From Flavobacteriales bacterium UBA7666 (lineage in GTDB: Bacteria > Bacteroidota > Bacteroidia > Flavobacteriales_D > Crocinitomicaceae), in the NCBI GenBank assembly GCA_002483265.1, contig DLHO01000009.1:163128-227127 (forward strand): 64,000 bases of DNA, given 5' to 3'. A model generated the notes under the pieces. That model made no database searches. It saw nothing but the letters and a program-made list of their open reading frames with translations, and was not told where the DNA came from. Both the position numbers and the translations under genes were made by a program. Shown one piece after another: positions 61,605 through 64,000 of this stretch. Within the stretch, counting starts at the first letter, position 1. Each line of letters opens with the position of its first letter.

Positions 61605-62929
61605 ACGGTTTGTTCTAAGATTAATGGTTTCAAGTTGTTCCAGGCTAGTGGAAGTTCTGTCCAGTTATTTGTGATTTGTTCCGGATTGGGGAAGATATTG
61701 ATCCCGATTCTTTTTTCCGTTTTGTCAGCGATCTCTTGAATACGCATTGCTGCTTTTTCTTCGATTTCAGAAGCGAGTGTCTTGCGGACTTCTGCATTGG
61801 AAATACTTCCGTTTCGTTCAATCCATTGAAAAGAACTCCATGCACGTTCGGCAATGGTTTCTGTCAATGAATCCAATGCATATGAGCCACCTGCAGGATC
61901 CAAAACGATTTGCAAATAAGATTCTTCTTTCAATAAGAGCGAAATATTTGTTGCCATACGTCTGGTGAAATTGGTGTTCGAATTTGTGGAATACCAATCG
62001 TAGGGCTGAATATTCAAATGTTGAATTCCACCTAAAACTACAGACATTGCTTCGGTTGTTTGACGCAATAAATTTGTGTAGGGGTCTTTCAAACTGATAT
62101 TTAAAAAACTTGTGCGCGCTGTGATTGTAGCTGCCAACGAACAGGTGTGTTTTGGTGAATAAGCTGAGACAATTTGTGCCCAGCACGTTCTAAATGCTCT
62201 GACCTTTGCTAATTCAAAGAAGTATTTACTTCCGATCCCAAATGTAAAATGGATGGCTGCGGCTGCTGTGTCACAGTCAATTCCTTTGTCCAATTGCTTC
62301 ACCAAAAGCTCGTGACCTTCTGCCAATGCAATACTCAATTCCTGCCAGGTTGTTCCACCTGCTTGCTGCACCAAAGAAGCATCTATATGATACAATTTGA
62401 GGTTTGGATTTTTATCCAGATACGCTTTCAGATTTGTCTTTAATAACTCATCATTGTCCGTGTATTCAATCAGAGCAGGAGCTTCTTTTACAAATACTAA
62501 AAATTGATTGATCTGTTCGGTACTTTTTGCTCTGAAAGTAGTATGGATAAACGAAAGCCCAACTTCATTCAGGAGAATTGAAAAATCAATCGGATTTGTA
62601 TCCACCGCTTCCAGTATCAGGTGATCTGTTCCCGCCATTAATGCGGTGATAATTTCCTGATTTGTTTCTTTCAGATCTGTAATTCGAAACGTTGTTGCGA
62701 TCGTCCAATCATTGTTTTTGGATTGAATTCCACGTGTATAAGGAGCCAGTCCCGGATCAGAGAAATTACTTTTCTGATCTTCCCGATGGAAATAACTTGG
62801 AAAGGTAATTTCTTCAACGCGATTGATTTTGTTTAATGTATCGATCGATTCACCCTTCAATTCCTTTTTCAGGATGGCGATCCATTCTTCTTTAGAACTT
62901 GCCTGGAAGGATGAGAATAAGTCATTCAT
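61601..62929 (-). CDS. mutA: methylmalonyl-CoA mutase, small subunit
   Basis: The 442-residue homologue of the barrel domain of MutB lacks a B12-binding domain and the key active-site segments. It keeps recognisable parts (FELAKVRAFRTCWAQIV, LDPAGGSYALDSLTE). It is shorter than the P. shermanii small subunit, which retains a remnant C-terminal domain. It stabilises the heterodimer. The gene is 11 bases after the EI24 membrane protein gene and overlaps mutB. Confidence 0.92.
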   Translation of the reverse strand: MNDLFSSFQASSKEEWIAILKKELKGESIDTLNKINRVEEITFPSYFHREDQKSNFSDPGLAPYTRGIQSKNNDWTIATTFRITDLKETNQEIITALMAGTDHLILEAVDTNPIDFSILLNEVGLSFIHTTFRAKSTEQINQFLVFVKEAPALIEYTDNDELLKTNLKAYLDKNPNLKLYHIDASLVQQAGGTTWQELSIALAEGHELLVKQLDKGIDCDTAAAAIHFTFGIGSKYFFELAKVRAFRTCWAQIVSAYSPKHTCSLAATITARTSFLNISLKDPYTNLLRQTTEAMSVVLGGIQHLNIQPYDWYSTNSNTNFTRRMATNISLLLKEESYLQIVLDPAGGSYALDSLTETIAERAWSSFQWIERNGSISNAEVRKTLASEIEEKAAMRIQEIADKTEKRIGINIFPNPEQITNNWTELPLAWNNLKPLILEQTV

Positions 62930-62940
62930 GTTTTATTCTT

Positions 62941-63708
62941 TTATGTATCTAATAGATCTTGATCTTTAACAGCAGGTGCGGGCGTAGGTTCAGCTTTTTT
63001 ATTCATCAGAATGTAAACAGCCGTTGAAAGCATGGCTGTTAAAACCGGAGCTGTAATGATCCCGATAGCCGGAATTTTGATCAATAAGGTAAAGATTCCT
63101 CCTGTAATCAGCATGTAACTCATTTTGGAGAATCCCATTCCCCAGCTTTTAAAGAAGTTTAAACCGTAGCGCTCCATACTGTAATCGTAAAAAGAGAACC
63201 CTACGAAAAAGGAAGCAATTAAAAAGAAGATGGTTTCTCCAAGAAAATCAGGGATAATTAATGAAAACAGCCACCAGATTCCGAGGAAAATATATTCCAT
63301 TAAAAGCGCACTAATAACGATTAGAATCATGCGAAGAAAATCGTTAAGCAGTCGGATGAAGTCGAATTTGTATTCTTTTCCAGTGAGGTAACTATCGAAT
63401 TTTTCAGAAAGAATGCAGTTGACCGGTGAAAGAACAACCAAAACTACAAACTTGTAGAACTCAGAAGTGATCAGATCAAAAATACCGAAAATACCATCTG
63501 CTGCCCACGAAACTGCTGATCCGACAAGTGGAATTGCATCCGTTACATTCGTAATGTTGTCATGAACGCGTTGTGCTTGCCACTGGAAGTAGAAATAAAT
63601 CAATCCAACGATAAGTCCGGGAACAAAAAACCACAAAAACTTTCCTTTCAGCAGAGTTTTTGCTACTTGTTCTATTCCTGTCCAGTGATTTTTAAAGGCT
63701 TGAACCAT
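62941..63708 (-). CDS. EI24 family membrane protein (CysZ-like)
   Basis: The 255-residue membrane protein has four to six hydrophobic helices and the EI24-domain segments (ITSEFYKFVVLVVLSPVNCI; FSFYDYSMERYGLNF). A charged, Ala/Pro-rich cytoplasmic tail closes it. Bacterial EI24 members include CysZ sulfate transporters, but most are of unknown function. ATG 63706-63708 is chosen because the -7 box at 63728-63735 puts the transcript start close to, or past, the earlier ATG (63724-63726). It heads the operon with mutA and mutB, perhaps only by sharing transcription. Confidence 0.8.
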   Translation of the reverse strand: MVQAFKNHWTGIEQVAKTLLKGKFLWFFVPGLIVGLIYFYFQWQAQRVHDNITNVTDAIPLVGSAVSWAADGIFGIFDLITSEFYKFVVLVVLSPVNCILSEKFDSYLTGKEYKFDFIRLLNDFLRMILIVISALLMEYIFLGIWWLFSLIIPDFLGETIFFLIASFFVGFSFYDYSMERYGLNFFKSWGMGFSKMSYMLITGGIFTLLIKIPAIGIITAPVLTAMLSTAVYILMNKKAEPTPAPAVKDQDLLDT

Positions 63709-63727
63709 GTGTTTGTTGTTTCGCATT

Positions 63728-63735
63728 CAAATATA
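63728..63735 (-). promoter_or_regulatory. -7 promoter box of the EI24-mutA-mutB operon
   Basis: TATATTTG on the minus strand is a perfect match, 19 bases before the chosen EI24 start. Confidence 0.55.
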
Positions 63736-63790
63736 CAAAGAAGTTTAGCCATAGAAATGGAGAATTTAAAATTGATAATTGAAAAAGATT

Positions 63791-63864
63791 AAGACTTTAG
63801 ATGAAAGACTGGAGACTTTAGACAGATTCCTGTCTTTAGTCTTGCGTCTCTGGTCTTAAAGTCT
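63791..63864. repeat. imperfect inverted repeat built of AGACTTTAGA units
   Basis: The inner pair AGACTTTAGACAG (63813-63825) and CTGTCTTTAGTCT (63830-63842) matches in 11 of 13 positions around 4 bases. Outer units AGACTTTAG (63792-63800) and CTTAAAGTCT (63855-63864) extend the symmetry. It separates two divergent genes. Confidence 0.75.
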
Positions 63865-63938
63865 AATTATTCAATATCTTTTGAACTTTTGTATATTGGC
63901 ATATAAATTGTAAATCTGTTTATCAAAATATAGAATTC

Positions 63939-64000
63939 ATGAAAAATCTAGTAATCATTATTATTGCAGTTATAGGAGTATCAGGTGCTTCATTTGGTCA
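63939..64000 (+). CDS. exported protein, only the signal peptide is in the window
   Basis: ATG 63939 opens a frame that runs off the edge. The 20 visible codons read as a classic Bacteroidetes signal peptide (MKNLVIIIIAVIGVSGASFG, with Q next). Nothing can be said about the mature protein. Confidence 0.55.
   Translation, partial: MKNLVIIIIAVIGVSGASFG

Noticed and set aside
62930..63727. A cobalamin riboswitch for the methylmalonyl-CoA mutase genes
   Set aside because: mutA follows the EI24 gene by 11 bases and the operon promoter is close to the first start, so there is no leader to hold a riboswitch.
1..64000. CRISPR arrays, tRNA or rRNA genes, IS elements, prophage
   Set aside because: No spaced direct-repeat array, no cloverleaf-like intergenic stretch, no transposase or integrase frame was found. 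Gaps are short and mostly accounted for by promoters, terminators and small repeats.

Overview
The window reads as chromosome of a Bacteroidetes bacterium, most likely Flavobacteriales and close to Fluviicola/Crocinitomicaceae. That placement is an inference from three things seen here: many secreted proteins ending in type IX secretion (T9SS) sorting domains, promoters of the Bacteroidetes TAnnTTTG (-7) type just ahead of many start codons, and the gene families present (YgiQ, DUF983, DUF3606, DUF4349, an SbsA-Ig lipoprotein, LpxB). The DNA is densely coding and fairly AT-rich. I see no rRNA, tRNA, CRISPR array, IS element or prophage.

Layout. 1-4.7 kb: yceD (cut by the edge), pdxA, an M17 aminopeptidase, and a DUF4349 lipoprotein beside a MarR regulator with a clear dyad operator between them. 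4.8-9.7 kb: a very large exported MORN_2-repeat protein and a lipoprotein. 9.9-14.8 kb: ygiQ, a DUF3606 protein, and a four-gene module (small soluble protein, 7-TM protein, histidine kinase, LuxR-type regulator). 14.9-19.4 kb: a methyltransferase, a TPR-like membrane protein, ridA, gpsA, an AraC regulator and a DUF983 protein. 19.5-23.2 kb: a giant secreted amidase followed by a candidate small RNA. 23.3-28.0 kb: prs-rplY and an overlapping msrC / Ig-lipoprotein / UPF0104 operon. 28.2-34.1 kb: a PolB-like exonuclease, a small exported protein and two tandem M43 metalloproteases.

34.2-39.4 kb: an SDR enzyme, then a sulfur neighbourhood made of a transsulfuration PLP enzyme, a thiol-methyltransferase-like protein, a persulfide dioxygenase-rhodanese fusion and a TauE/SafE sulfite exporter. 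The last two share an identical 19-bp box at identical distance from their -7 elements. 39.6-52.6 kb: a DUF4011-like SF1 helicase, an M36 metalloprotease, a small exported protein, polA and a cysteine-rich repeat protein. 52.7-58.3 kb: a beta-propeller protein, the surE / small membrane protein / lpxB / spoIID run and divIC. 58.6-64 kb: an exported protein, the methylmalonyl-CoA mutase pair mutA-mutB behind an EI24 membrane protein, and the first codons of another exported protein.

The clearest working unit is sulfide/persulfide handling. Transsulfuration can generate persulfide or sulfide, the dioxygenase oxidises persulfide to sulfite, TauE exports sulfite, and the methyltransferase may methylate sulfide or thiols. 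Other signals worth checking are the candidate small RNA, the four-gene signalling module, the MarR operator, several dispersed inverted-repeat families between genes, and the many genes whose ATG lies only a few bases past the promoter.
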